Below, piece by piece: positions 45,597-58,799 of a stretch of 64,000 nt of DNA (positions within the stretch are counted from its first letter, which is position 1; each line of letters opens with the position of its first letter). Origin of the DNA: Nansenia antarctica (taxonomy: Eukaryota; Chordata; Actinopteri; Argentiniformes; Microstomatidae); NCBI GenBank assembly GCA_963989245.1, contig OZ022352.1, positions 20,052,972-20,116,971 on the forward strand, given 5' to 3'. The notes beneath the pieces are model-generated. The model saw only the letters and a program-made list of their open reading frames with translations. It did not search any database and was not told the DNA's origin. The position numbers were made by a program, and so were the translations under genes.

Positions 45597-47150
45597 GAGC
45601 TTGTGTAAAAGTGGGCGGAGCTTAAGTCAAAGTGGGCGGAGCTTGTGTAAAAGTGGGCGGAGCTTGCGAAAAAGTGGGCGGAGCTTGTGTAAAAGTGGGC
45701 GGAGCTTAAGGCAAAGTGGGCGGAGCGTGTGTAAAAGTGGGCGGAGCTTATGTAAAAGTGGGCGGAGCTTAAGGCAAAGTGGGCGGAGCTTGTGTAAAAG
45801 TGGGCGGAGCTTGTGTAAAAGTGGGCGGAGCTTGTGTAAAAGTGGGCGGAGCTTAAATCAAAGTGGGAGGAGCTTAAATCAAAGTGGGTGGAGCTTAAGT
45901 CAAAGTGGGAGGAGCTTAAGTCAAAGTGGGAGGAGCTTAAGTCAAAGTGGGCGGAGCTTAAGTCAAAGTGGGAGGAGCTTAAGTCTAAGTGGGAGGAGCT
46001 TAAGTCAAAGTGGGTGGAGCTTAAGTCAAAGTGGGAGGAGCTTAAATCAAAGTGGGAGGAGCTTAAGTCAAAGTGGGTGGAGCTTAAGTCAAAGTGGGAG
46101 GAGCTTAAGCCAAAGTGGGAGGAGCTTAAGTCAAAGTGGGCGGAGCTTAAGTCAAAGTGGGAGGAGCTTAAGTCTAAGTGGGCGGAGCTTAAATCAAAGT
46201 GGGAGGAGCTTAAGTCAAAGTGGGAGGAGCTTAAATCAAAGTGGGAGGAGCTTAAGTCTAAGTGGGAGGAGCTTAAGTCAAAGTGGGCGGAGCTTAAGTC
46301 AAAGTGGGAGGAGCTTAAGTCAAAGTGGGAGGAGCTTAAGTCAAAGTGGGAGGAGCTTAAGTCAAAGTGGGAGGAGCTTAAGCCAAAGTGGGAGGAGCTT
46401 AAGTCAAAGTGGGCGGAGCTTAAGTCAAAGTGGGAGGAGCTTAAGTCTAAGTGGGAGGAGCTTAAGTCAAAGTGGGCGGAGCTTAAGTCAAAGTGGGAGG
46501 AGCTTAAGTCAAAGTGGGCGGAGCTTAAATCAAAGTGGGAGGAGCTTAAATCAACGTGGGAGGAGCTTAAATCAAAGTGGGAGGAGCTTAAGTCAAAGTG
46601 GGCGGAGCTTAAATCAAAGTGGGAGGAGCTTAAATCAAAGTGGGAGGAGCTTAAGTCAAAGTGGGCGGAGCTTAAGTCAAAGTGGGAGGAGCTTACGTCA
46701 AAGTGGGAGGAGCTTAAATCAAAGTGGGAGGAGCTTAAATCAAAGTGGGAGGAGCTTAAATCAAAGCGGGAGGAGCTTAAGTCAAAGTGGGCGGAGCTTA
46801 AGTCAAAGTGGGAGGAGCTTAAGTCAAAGTGGGAGGAGCTTAAATCAAAGTGGGAGGAGCTTAAGTCAAAGTGGGCGGAGCTTAAGTCAAAGTGGGCGGA
46901 GCTTAAGTCAAAGTGGGCGGAGCTTAAATCAAAGTGGGAGGAGCTTAAATCAAAGCGGGAGGAGCTTAAGTCAAAGTGGGCGGAGCTTAAGTCAAAGTGG
47001 GAGGAGCTTACGTCAAAGTGGGAGGAGCTTAAATCAAAGTGGGAGGAGCTTAAATCAAAGTGGGAGGAGCTTAAATCAAAGCGGGAGGAGCTTAAGTCAA
47101 AGTGGGCGGAGCTTAAGTCAAAGTGGGAGGAGCTTAAGTCAAAGTGGGCA
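45597..47150 (+). repeat. 21-bp minisatellite array B, U3
   Basis: One unit shorter than 35555-37128 near its start; otherwise the same order of variants. Confidence 0.95.
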
Positions 47151-47346
47151 CAACAACCACACACACACGCGCGCACACACACACGCACGCGCACACGAAC
47201 GTACGCGCGCACACACGCACACGCACGCGCACGCGCACAAGCTCCGCCCACTTTGACTTAAGCTCCGCCCACTTTGACTTAAGCTCCGCCCACTTTGACA
47301 CAAGCTCCGCCCACTTTGACTTAAGATCCGCCCACTTTGACTTAAG
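47151..47346. repeat. Inverted-repeat cap with flipped central segment, U3
   Basis: Central segment 47151-47237 is in the flipped orientation of 37129, with one extra GCGCAC; about five inverted units follow. Confidence 0.9.
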
Positions 47347-47893
47347 CGTGCGCGCGTGCGTGTGCGCGCGTGCGTGTGTGTGCATGTGCGCGTACGTGCG
47401 TGTGTGTGTACGTACGCGCGTGCGCGTGTGTGTGCGCGTGCGTGCGCGTACGTGCGCGCGTGTGTGTGCGCGCACGTGCGCTCGCGGGTGTGTGCGCGCG
47501 CGTGTGTGTGCGCGCGCGTGTGTGTGTGTGCGCGAGTGTGTGCGTGTGTGTGTGCGCGCGCGCGTGCGCGTGTGTGCGCGTGTGTGTGCGTGCGCGTGTG
47601 TGTGCGCGCACGTGCGCGTGTGTGTGCGCACGTGCGCGCGCGTGTGTGTGTACGTGTGCGTGCGCGTGTGTGCGCGCACGTGCGCGCGTGTGTGCGCGTG
47701 TGTGTGTGCGTGCGTGTGTGTGCGCGCGTGTGTGTGTGCGCGCGTGTGTGCGTACGTGTGTGTGCGTGTGCGCGCGCGCGTGTGTGCGCGCGTGTGTGTG
47801 TGCGTGCGTGTGTGTGCGCGCGTGTGTGTGTGCGCGCGTGTGTGCGTACGTGTGTGTGCGTGTGCGCGCGTGTGTGTGTGCGTGTGTGTGCGC

Positions 47894-47924
<31 letters not shown>

Positions 47925-49743
47925 CGCGCGTGTGTGTGCGCGCGTGTGTGTGTGTGCGCGCGTGCGCGTGTGTGTGTGTGCGCGCGTGTGTGCGCGCGTG
48001 TGTGCGCGCGCGTGTGTGTGTGTGCGCGAGTGTGTGCGTGTGTGTGTGCACGCGCGTGCGCGCGCGTGCGCGTGTGTGCGCGTGTGTGTGCGTGCGCGTG
48101 TGTGTGCGCGCACGTGCGCGTGTGTGTGCGCACGTGCGCGCGCGTGTGTGTGTACGTGTGCGTGCGCGTGTGTGCGCGCACGTGCGCGCGTGTGTGCGCG
48201 TGTGTGTGTGCGTGCGTGTGTGTGCGAGCGTGTGTGTGTGCGCGCGTGTGTGCGTACGTGTGTGTGCGTGTGCGCGCGTGTGTGTGTGCGTGTGTGTGCG
48301 CGTGTGTGTGTGCGCGCGTGTGTGTGTGTGCGCGCGCGTGCGCGTACGCGCGCGTGTGTGTGCGCGCGCGCGCGTGCGTGTGTGTGCGCGTGTGCGCGTA
48401 CGTGCGTGTGTGTGTACGTACGCGCGTGCGCGCACGTGCGCTCGCGGGTGTGTGCGCGCGCGTGTGTGTGCGCGCGCGTGTGTGTGTGTGCGCGCGCGCG
48501 TGTGTGTGTGCGCGCGCGCGCGCGCGTGTGTGCGCGTGTGTGTGCGTGCGCGTGTGTGTGCGCGCACGTGCGCGTGTGTGTGCGCACGTGCGCGCGCGTG
48601 TGTGTGTACGTGTGCGTGCGCGTGTGTGCGCGCGTGTGTGTGTGCGTGCGTGTGTGTGCGCGCGTGTGTGTGTGCGCGCGTGTGTGCGTACGTGTGTGTG
48701 CGTGTGCGCGCGTGTGTGCGCGCGCGCGCGCGTGTGTGTGCGCGCGTGTGTGTGTGCGTGCGTGTGTGTGCGCGCGTGTGTGTGTGCGCGCGTGTGTGCG
48801 TACGTGTGTGTGCGTGTGCGCGTACGTGCGTGTGTGTGTACGTACGCGCGTGCGCGCACGTGCGCTCGCGGGTGTGTGCGCGCGCGTGTGTGTGCGCGCG
48901 CGTGTGTGTGTGTGCGCGCGCGCGTGTGTGTGTGTGCGCGCGCGCGCGCGTGTGTGCGCGTGTGTGTGCGTGCGCGTGTGTGTGCGCGCACGTGCGCGTG
49001 TGTGTGCGCACGTGCGCGCGCGTGTGTGTGTACGTGTGCGTGCGCGTGTGTGCGCGCGTGTGTGTGTGCGTGCGTGTGTGTGCGCGCGTGTGTGCGTACG
49101 TGTGTGTGCGTGTGCGCGCGTGTGTGCGCGCGCGCGCGCGTGTGTGTGCGCGCGTGTGTGTGTGCGTGCGTGTGTGTGCGCGCGTGTGTGTGTGCGCGCG
49201 TGTGTGCGTACGTGTGTGTGCGTGTGCGCGCGTGTGTGCGCGCGCGTGCGCGTACGCGCGCGTGTGTGCATGCGTGTGTGTGCGTGTGCGCGCGTGCGTG
49301 CGCGTGCGTGCGCGTGTGTGCGCGCACGTTCGCGCGTGTGTGCGTGCGTGTGTGTGCGTGTTCGCGCGTGCGTGCGCGTGCGTGTGTATATGTGTGCGCG
49401 CACGTGCGCGCGTGTGTGTGCGTGTGCGTGCGCGTGTGCGCGCACGTGCGCGTGTGTGTGCGCACGTGCGCGCGCGTGTGTGTGCGTGTGTGTGTACGTG
49501 TGCGTGCGCGTGTGTGTGCGTGCGTGTGTGTGCGTGCGCGCGCGTGTGTGCGTACGTGTGTACGTGCGCGTGCGTGCGTGCGTATGCGCGCGCGTGTGCG
49601 TGCGCGTGTGTGCGTGTTCGCGCGTGTGTGTGCGTGTGTACGCGTGCACACACACGCGCGCGCACACGCACGTACACACGCGCGCGCATACACACGTGCA
49701 CGCACGCGTACGCACACGCACGCACGCGCACGCACGCTCACGC
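47347..49743. repeat. Alternating TG/CG tract with strand switch, U3
   Basis: GT/GC-type to about 49644, then CA/CG-type to 49743. It contains two nearly identical internal blocks (about 48390-48700 and 48820-49130). Confidence 0.95.
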
Positions 49744-50188
<445 letters not shown>

Positions 50189-50210
50189 GTGACTCTGTCT
50201 CCCCCTGCAG

Positions 50211-50360
50211 GGGTTCTACCAGTACTACTACAGCAGCAAAAGCAATAAAATTGTGCCCGTGAACCCTGATGAAAGGTCACTCACACACACACACACACAC
50301 ACACACAGTCTGTCTAATAAGCCTGTTGGAAAGAACAATCTGATTGTGTGTGTGTGTGAC

Positions 50361-50392
<32 letters not shown>

Positions 50393-50456
50393 CCCAGCAG
50401 GGGAGGCCGCAGACGACAACATACCTCACATCTCCATGACAACCATCTTCAAGAAG
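50211..50456 (+). pseudogene. SLC29-like exon pieces, U3
   Basis: Pieces 50211-50275 and 50401-50456, identical in coding sequence to U2. Confidence 0.5.
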
Positions 50457-50919
50457 GTAGGAGACCACACACACACACATCCACTCACACACACACACAC
50501 ACACACACACCCACTCAGACTAACTAACTTGCACTCACCATCTACCCGATGTCCCCCCCTCCTCTAACCCTAACCCGAAACCCTAAAACTACTTAAATCT
50601 AAACTAAAAAACCTTCATGTTCTGCAACAGTTATGATTAAAACACTAACACTTCTATCTGACTTTTTATCCATGAACTATTATCTTATTAAATGTTTTCT
50701 CTCTCTCATGTAATGTACATACAATTATACTAGAATAAATAAATGATTAAACTTATTTACAGTCTTATGGTGGTTTTATCCCGTTGGACGTCCTTTTACT
50801 GTCACAACAGCTCACACATCTGGCTGCTGTGTTTGTACACTGTTGTACCTCACCCAGCAGATATGGCAGTGTTATGACATTGGTCCAGTTTTTAATGTGG
50901 ACTCTCAGTGCACAGCTCA

Positions 50920-51161
50920 GGGGAGGCTGTGGCGCAGGAGGTAGAGCCGCCTTCTAATGATCGCAAGGTTGGTAGATTTGCGGTTCGAGTCCCGGCCGGC
51001 CACATGTCGAAGTGTCCTTGGGCAAGACATTGAACCCCAAATTGCTCCCAGTGAGCGGGCCGGTGCCTTGCATGGTAGCTTGCCGACATTGGTGTGTGAA
51101 TGAGAGGCTGTTGTAAAGCGCTTTGGATAAAGGTGCTGTATAAGTGCAGTCCATTTACCAT
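50920..51161 (+). repeat. tRNA-derived SINE, U4 copy
   Basis: Full-length like U1, with one base change (AGATTTGCGG) just before the B box. Confidence 0.7.
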
Positions 51162-51214
51162 GTAGTGCACATAAGGTTCACAATTCATGATTTCTCTTCT
51201 GTTTTTCACTCCAG

Positions 51215-51773
51215 TGAACGTGGCTTTGAAAGGAGTGGCTGTTCAGTCATCACAGAGTCATCGTGGGTCTCCTCTCAGGGCCATTGATGGGAACAGAAAC
51301 ACAGACTATCGTCAAAAGTCCTGCACCCACACACGGAAGGAGGCCAACCCCTGGTGGAGATTGGACCTGCTGGATGTGTACAACGTCGATACTCTGACCA
51401 TCACCAATAGAGAAGACTGCTGTGCTGACAGGCTTAAAGGGGCTGAGATTCGTATTGGTACCTCACTGGACAACAACAATCCCAGGTGACTCATGCAGCA
51501 TTTCCTCCTGCTAAGTGCAGAAGACTTCAACTATTAGAATACATCTTTTGTTCTTATCCATACCAGTGAATTTTTGTCTTTTAAAGTATTGTTGAACTGT
51601 TATTGATATTCATCCTGTCTCTCAGATGCGCTGTCATACCCGATATCACAGGAGAAAGCGTCTACACCTTCCAGTGTAATGGCATGGAGGGGCGCTATGT
51701 CAGTGTGGTTATCCCCGACAAGACAGAGTTCCTTACTCTGTGTGAAGTGGAAGTATTTGGCACTAAATGTTAG
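51215..51773 (+). CDS. F-type lectin domain D1, two exons, U4
   Basis: Exons 51215-51485 and 51626-51768 (or to the TAG at 51771-51773). Fucose motif intact. One change from U1: residue 82 is Thr instead of Asn (RIGTSLDNN). As in U3, no D2 or terminal exon follows within the unit. Confidence 0.8.
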
Positions 51774-51898
51774 TACATGTACTTGTATTCACCAGTCAAC
51801 CTTCCCCCTTCCCATGTGTCCACAGCACTACCTTAATTAGGCCCCTATACTTTCTTCTATTTACCTTTTTTGTTTCTTTTTATTATTACTACTCGATC

Positions 51899-51975
51899 TT
51901 TTCAGTTTGTAAAGCGTCTTTGAGTGTCTAGAAAAGCACTATACAAGTCTAATGTGTTATTATAATTATAAGAAC
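51899..51975 (+). repeat. LINE/SINE 3'-tail-like fragment, U4
   Basis: Same as 1296-1372 in the intron 51774-52125. Confidence 0.45.
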
Positions 51976-52125
51976 GAGCAGCGTTTATTAAACCAACGAT
52001 CTTTGCTACAGTGGGAATACAGTATGTCTTATCTACATGTTGTGATATGAAGCTAGAGCCCCTCTAGGTCTTAACGTGGACTCTCCGTGCACAATTCATG
52101 ATCTCTCTTCTGTCTTTCACTCCAG

Positions 52126-52178
52126 TAAACGTGGCGTTTGGAAGAGTGGCTGTTCAGTCATCAACGGCTTTTAGCGCT
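52126..52178 (+). pseudogene. Truncated D2 first exon, U4
   Basis: Same breakpoint as U1, but the base GTGGCGTTTGG is that of intact D2 and U5, not GTGGCTTTTGG of U1-U3. Confidence 0.8.
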
Positions 52179-52865
52179 AGTTGTCTCACCAGGCTCACTC
52201 AGGTATATGTGTCTGTCTCCCTCCAGTGGTGGTAAGTGGAAGTGGCCTGTGGCCTGTGTGTGTGATGATGAGATGATGATGATGATGATGGGGGGGGGTG
52301 ATAGGAAGGTCGTAGAGACACCATTCAAATGGTTTTAGATTCCCTGTCCTCTGGTCTATCCGGGGGTGTTGGAATTGTTCTCCTAACCCGCGGGGAACCA
52401 TACGTTATTAACCCCGGTAAGAGTCACACTACGGGACGTATAACAGTGGCTGTGAAGGGAGTATAAACACAAGATGTTGCTGAGTAGGTCCATTAGGTCT
52501 ACACGGTCATTTATAGCCTAACCCCAGCCCTCTACGACCCCGGGAAGTCATGTTAAACTGAAGTTAAAACACAACGAGATTGCTAAGCTAACACCGCTAA
52601 TACGGAAGTCCCTCACACAGACAGAGAGAGAGACGTGCAGCCACCTAGTATCGAGGCCCGCGTGGAGCCGTGTTCCATCATTTCTTGTCAATTTCAATAA
52701 AGACAGACACACACAGACACACGGAGACAACGACAATGACGACAGGTCATTCTAGAGGAAGAGAGGAATCGGATAATAGGATTCTATTCTCTGACAGCCA
52801 ATGTCCGCGATTCCACACTGGCCAGTAGATGTCGAGATTTTTTTTTTTTATATGTTTGTATGACT
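52179..52865. other. Non-coding segment after truncated D2, U4
   Basis: Its second half carries the variants of 14100-14488 (CTAATACGG, CCTAGTATCGAGGC) rather than those of U1-U3 at this position, indicating a recombinant origin. Confidence 0.6.
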
Positions 52866-52939
52866 GGCTCGTTAGCTCAGTGTGTAAGTCTGCCGCAAGG
52901 TAGACTTTGTAGTCCTGGGTTCGAATCCCAGGCGGGCAG
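52866..52939 (+). repeat. tRNA-like element, U4
   Basis: Same as 2213-2286. Confidence 0.5.
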
Positions 52940-53025
52940 GTCAATTTGCACTTTTCAATGTGAAGGACAAACAGGAAGAAAAAAAAAAAAGGCATGCGCA
53001 GCGGCAAATAATTCCTGGGCTCAGT

Positions 53026-53060
<35 letters not shown>

Positions 53061-54308
53061 TTTTCCCTTTTGAAAATATATTTTTTGAAAATCCCGCCTC
53101 AAAATATTATTTTTTTTTTTTTTTTTTTCTTCTGTGTCAGTGTGTGTCAGTGTGTCAGTTATGTGTCAGTGCGTCTACCGGCCCGAGTCTCTATGGGGGA
53201 ATGCAATGACCGTTTTGGACACCAAACACACCAAAGAACATCTACTCTTCGAGGCGAATCCAGTCAGACCATTATCAGACCTGCTGGACGTGTCTGTGCG
53301 CGTGTGTGACTGGATGTCTACATTCAATGTGTCTCACCGTGTGACTGGATGTGTGTGTGTATATATATGTGGATGTGTATGAGTGTGGATGTGTGTGTAT
53401 GAGTATGTGTGGATGTGTGTATGAGTATGTGTGTGGATGTGTGAGTATGTGTATATGTGTGTGGATGTGTGTGTATGAGTATGTGTGTGGATGTGTGTGT
53501 ATGAGTATGTGGATATGAGTATGTGTGGATGTGTGTGTATGAGTATGTGTATATGTATGTTAATGAGCTGTATGTTAATGAGCTGTATGTTAATGAGCTG
53601 TATGTTAATGAGCTGTATGTTAATTAGCTGTGTGTGTGTCTCTGTGTGTGTATACGTGTGTCTGTGTGTGTATGTTAATGAGCTGTATGTTAATGAGCTG
53701 TATGTTAATGAGCTTCATGTTAATGAGATTCATGCTAATGAGCTGTATGTTAATTAGCTGTGTGTGTCTCTGTGTGTGTATACGTGTGTCTGTGTGTGTA
53801 TGTTAATGAGCTGTATGTTAATGAGCTTCATGTTAATGAGATTCATGCTAATGAGCTGTATGTTAATGAGCTGTATGTTAATTAGCTGTGTGTGTCTCTA
53901 TGTGTGTATACGTGTGTCTGTGTGTGTATGTTAATGAGCTGTATGTGAATGAGATTCATGCTAATGAGCTGTATGTTAATGAGCTGTATGTTAATTAGCT
54001 GTATGTTAATTAGCTGTATGTTAATTAGCTGTGTGTGTGTATACGTGTGTCTGTGTGTGTGTATGTTAATGAGCTGTATGTGAATGAGCTTCATGTTAAT
54101 GAGCTTCATGCTAATGAGCTGTATGTTAATGAGCTGTATGTTAATTAGCTGTGTGTGTCTCTGTGTGTGTATACGTGTGTGTTATGTTAATGAGCTTCAT
54201 GCTAATGAGCTTCATGCTAATGAGCTGTATGTTAATTACCTTCATGTTAATGAGCTGTATGTTAATGAGCTTCATGCTAATGAGCTGTATGTTAATGAGC
54301 TGTATGTT
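52940..54308. repeat. Low-complexity, GT-rich and 15-bp repeats, U4
   Basis: As U3 with different GA and T run lengths. Confidence 0.85.
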
Positions 54309-55974
54309 AAATCAAATCAAAGTGGGAGGAGCTTAAATCAAAGTGGGAGGAGCTTAAGTCAAAGTGGGCGGAGCTTAAATCAAAGTGGGAGGAGCTTAAG
54401 TCAAAGTGGGAGGAGCTTAAATCAAAGTGGGAGGAGCTTAAGTCAAAGTGGGCAGAGCTTAAATCAAAGTGTGAGGAGCTTAAGTCAAAGTGGGCGGAGC
54501 TTAAGCCAAAGTGGGCGGAGCTTAAGTCAAAGTGGGCGGAGCTTAAATCAAAGTGGGAGGAGCTTAAGTCAAAGTGGCCGGAGCTTAAATCAAAGTGGGA
54601 GGAGCTTGTGTAAAAGTGGGAGGAGCTTAAGTCAAAGTGGGAGGAGCTTAAATCAAAGTGGGCGGAGCTTAAATCAAAGTGTGATGAGCTTAGGTCAAAG
54701 TGGGCGGAGCTTAAATCAAAGTGGGAGGAGCTTGTGTGTAAGTGGGCGGAGCTTAAGTCAAAGTGGGCGGAGCTTAAATCAAAGTGGGAGGAGCTTAAGT
54801 CAAAGTGGGCGGAGCTTAAATCAAAGTGGGAGGAGCTTGTGTAAAAGTGGGAGGAGCTTAAGTCAAAGTGGGCGGAGCTTAAATCAAAGTGGGCGGAGCT
54901 TAAATCAAAGTGTGATGAGCTTAGGTCAAAGTGGGCGGAGCTTAAATCAAAGTGGGAGGAGCTTGTGTGTAAGTGGGCGGAGCTTAAGTCAAAGTGGGCG
55001 GAGCTTAAATCAAAGTGGGAGGAGCTTAAATCAAAGTGGGAGGAGCTTGTGTATAAGTGGGAGGAGCTTAAATCAAAGTGGGAGGAGCTTAAATCAAAGT
55101 GGGCGGAGCTTAAGTCAAAGTGGGCGGAGCTTAAATCAAAGTGGGAGGAGCTTAAGTCAAAGTGGGCGGAGCTTAAGTCAAAGTGGGCGGAGCTTAAATC
55201 AAAGTGGGAGGAGCTTAAGTCAAAGTGGGCGGAGCTTAAATCAAAGTGGGAGGAGCTTAAATCAAAGTGGGAGGAGCTTAAGTCAAAGTGGGCGGAGCTT
55301 AAATCAAAGTGGGAGGAGCTTAAATCAAAGTGGGAGGAGCTTAAGTCAAAGTGGGAGGAGCTTAAATCAAAGTGGGAGGAGCTTAAGTCAAAGTGGGCGG
55401 AGCTTAAATCAAAGTGGGAGGAGCTTAAATCAAAGTGGGAGGAGCTTAAGTCAAAGTGGGCGGAGCTTAAATCAAAGTGGGAGGAGCTTAAATCAAAGTG
55501 GGAGGAGCTTAAGTCAAAGTGGGAGGAGCTTAAATCAAAGTGGGAGGAGCTTAAGTCAAAGTGGGCGGAGCTTAAATCAAAGTGGGCGGAGCTTAAGTCA
55601 AAGTGGGAGGAGCTTAAGTCAAAGTGGGAGGAGCTTAAATCAAAGTGGGAGGAGCTTGTGTAAAAGTGGGTGGAGCTTAAATCAAAGTGGGAGGAGCTTA
55701 AATCAAAGTGGGAGAAGCTTAAGTCAAAGTGGGCGGAGCTTAAATCAAAGTGGGAGGAGCTTAAGTCAAAGTGGGCAGAGCTTAAATCAAAGTGGGCGGA
55801 GCTTGTGTCTAAGTGGGAGTGGCTTAATTGATTAATTCAAATTGTGGGCGGAGCTTGTGTCAAAAGTGGGCGGAGCTTGTGTCAAAGTGGGCGGAGCTTA
55901 AGTGGGAGTGGGAGTGGCTTAGACATTTAGTGGGCGGAGCTTGTGTCAAAGTGGGAGTGGCTTAATTGATTAAT
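54309..55974 (+). repeat. 21-bp minisatellite array A, U4
   Basis: Same order as U3 plus three extra units (63 bp). Confidence 0.95.
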
Positions 55975-56471
55975 TCCAATTTTCTTTCATTTGCCAACAA
56001 ACGACCTACCTAGACTGTACGCAGTTGCACAGACAGTATTGCTTTAGGATGAAAAACAGAAATCGGTGCCAGAAAGTCCCAGTCACCCAAAAATCGGCAC
56101 GATGAAGCGTCACAGGGGTCCGGTCGCGTGCCCCGAGTTTCGAGGCGCTAGCTCAAACGGTCGCTCCGTGGCGCCCCCTTTAATTACGGATTTCGCACTT
56201 ACGTCAAAGCTCCCCGTTTGGGCCACGAATGGCCGATCAAGCCGAAACTCTGGGTAAACACTTGTCTCACCAAGATGTTCGACATATGTGAAAACCAGAC
56301 CTCTAGCTCACAGCTAGGAGGGGAGTTATGAATTCTGGCCACAGGGGGCGCCGCAACCGAGTCGGGGCTCGGATATGTGTTCGGCGGGCCCGAGCCGATT
56401 CGGAAAATATCTGAACCGTGTCTGTGGCACTTACGGTTGCTGAGCTAAAGTCCTTTAACCTAGCCCGGAGG
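55975..56471. repeat. 0.5-kb spacer, U4
   Basis: As 45100-45596. Confidence 0.5.
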
Positions 56472-58025
56472 GAGCTTGTGTAAAAGTGGGCGGAGCTTAA
56501 GTCAAAGTGGGCGGAGCTTGTGTAAAAGTGGGCGGAGCTTGCGAAAAAGTGGGCGGAGCTTGTGTAAAAGTGGGCGGAGCTTAAGGCAAAGTGGGCGGAG
56601 CGTGTGTAAAAGTGGGCGGAGCTTATGTAAAAGTGGGCGGAGCTTAAGGCAAAGTGGGCGGAGCTTGTGTAAAAGTGGGCGGAGCTTGTGTAAAAGTGGG
56701 CGGAGCTTGTGTAAAAGTGGGCGGAGCTTAAATCAAAGTGGGAGGAGCTTAAATCAAAGTGGGTGGAGCTTAAGTCAAAGTGGGAGGAGCTTAAGTCAAA
56801 GTGGGAGGAGCTTAAGTCAAAGTGGGCGGAGCTTAAGTCAAAGTGGGAGGAGCTTAAGTCTAAGTGGGAGGAGCTTAAGTCAAAGTGGGTGGAGCTTAAG
56901 TCAAAGTGGGAGGAGCTTAAATCAAAGTGGGAGGAGCTTAAGTCAAAGTGGGTGGAGCTTAAGTCAAAGTGGGAGGAGCTTAAGCCAAAGTGGGAGGAGC
57001 TTAAGTCAAAGTGGGCGGAGCTTAAGTCAAAGTGGGAGGAGCTTAAGTCTAAGTGGGCGGAGCTTAAATCAAAGTGGGAGGAGCTTAAGTCAAAGTGGGA
57101 GGAGCTTAAATCAAAGTGGGAGGAGCTTAAGTCTAAGTGGGAGGAGCTTAAGTCAAAGTGGGCGGAGCTTAAGTCAAAGTGGGAGGAGCTTAAGTCAAAG
57201 TGGGAGGAGCTTAAGTCAAAGTGGGAGGAGCTTAAGTCAAAGTGGGAGGAGCTTAAGCCAAAGTGGGAGGAGCTTAAGTCAAAGTGGGCGGAGCTTAAGT
57301 CAAAGTGGGAGGAGCTTAAGTCTAAGTGGGAGGAGCTTAAGTCAAAGTGGGCGGAGCTTAAGTCAAAGTGGGAGGAGCTTAAGTCAAAGTGGGCGGAGCT
57401 TAAATCAAAGTGGGAGGAGCTTAAATCAACGTGGGAGGAGCTTAAATCAAAGTGGGAGGAGCTTAAGTCAAAGTGGGCGGAGCTTAAATCAAAGTGGGAG
57501 GAGCTTAAATCAAAGTGGGAGGAGCTTAAGTCAAAGTGGGCGGAGCTTAAGTCAAAGTGGGAGGAGCTTACGTCAAAGTGGGAGGAGCTTAAATCAAAGT
57601 GGGAGGAGCTTAAATCAAAGTGGGAGGAGCTTAAATCAAAGCGGGAGGAGCTTAAGTCAAAGTGGGCGGAGCTTAAGTCAAAGTGGGAGGAGCTTAAGTC
57701 AAAGTGGGAGGAGCTTAAATCAAAGTGGGAGGAGCTTAAGTCAAAGTGGGCGGAGCTTAAGTCAAAGTGGGCGGAGCTTAAGTCAAAGTGGGCGGAGCTT
57801 AAATCAAAGTGGGAGGAGCTTAAATCAAAGCGGGAGGAGCTTAAGTCAAAGTGGGCGGAGCTTAAGTCAAAGTGGGAGGAGCTTACGTCAAAGTGGGAGG
57901 AGCTTAAATCAAAGTGGGAGGAGCTTAAATCAAAGTGGGAGGAGCTTAAATCAAAGCGGGAGGAGCTTAAGTCAAAGTGGGCGGAGCTTAAGTCAAAGTG
58001 GGAGGAGCTTAAGTCAAAGTGGGCA
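56472..58025 (+). repeat. 21-bp minisatellite array B, U4
   Basis: Same order and length as U3. Confidence 0.95.
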
Positions 58026-58221
58026 CAACAACCACACACACACGCGCGCACACACACACGCACGCGCACACGAACGTACGCGCGCACACACGCACACGCA
58101 CGCGCACGCGCACAAGCTCCGCCCACTTTGACTTAAGCTCCGCCCACTTTGACTTAAGCTCCGCCCACTTTGACACAAGCTCCGCCCACTTTGACTTAAG
58201 ATCCGCCCACTTTGACTTAAG
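58026..58221. repeat. Inverted-repeat cap with flipped central segment, U4
   Basis: As 47151-47346; the flipped segment is 58026-58112. Confidence 0.9.
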
Positions 58222-58768
58222 CGTGCGCGCGTGCGTGTGCGCGCGTGCGTGTGTGTGCATGTGCGCGTACGTGCGTGTGTGTGTACGTACGCGCGTGCGC
58301 GTGTGTGTGCGCGTGCGTGCGCGTACGTGCGCGCGTGTGTGTGCGCGCACGTGCGCTCGCGGGTGTGTGCGCGCGCGTGTGTGTGCGCGCGCGTGTGTGT
58401 GTGTGCGCGAGTGTGTGCGTGTGTGTGTGCGCGCGCGCGTGCGCGTGTGTGCGCGTGTGTGTGCGTGCGCGTGTGTGTGCGCGCACGTGCGCGTGTGTGT
58501 GCGCACGTGCGCGCGCGTGTGTGTGTACGTGTGCGTGCGCGTGTGTGCGCGCACGTGCGCGCGTGTGTGCGCGTGTGTGTGTGCGTGCGTGTGTGTGCGC
58601 GCGTGTGTGTGTGCGCGCGTGTGTGCGTACGTGTGTGTGCGTGTGCGCGCGCGCGTGTGTGCGCGCGTGTGTGTGTGCGTGCGTGTGTGTGCGCGCGTGT
58701 GTGTGTGCGCGCGTGTGTGCGTACGTGTGTGTGCGTGTGCGCGCGTGTGTGTGTGCGTGTGTGTGCGC

Positions 58769-58799
<31 letters not shown>

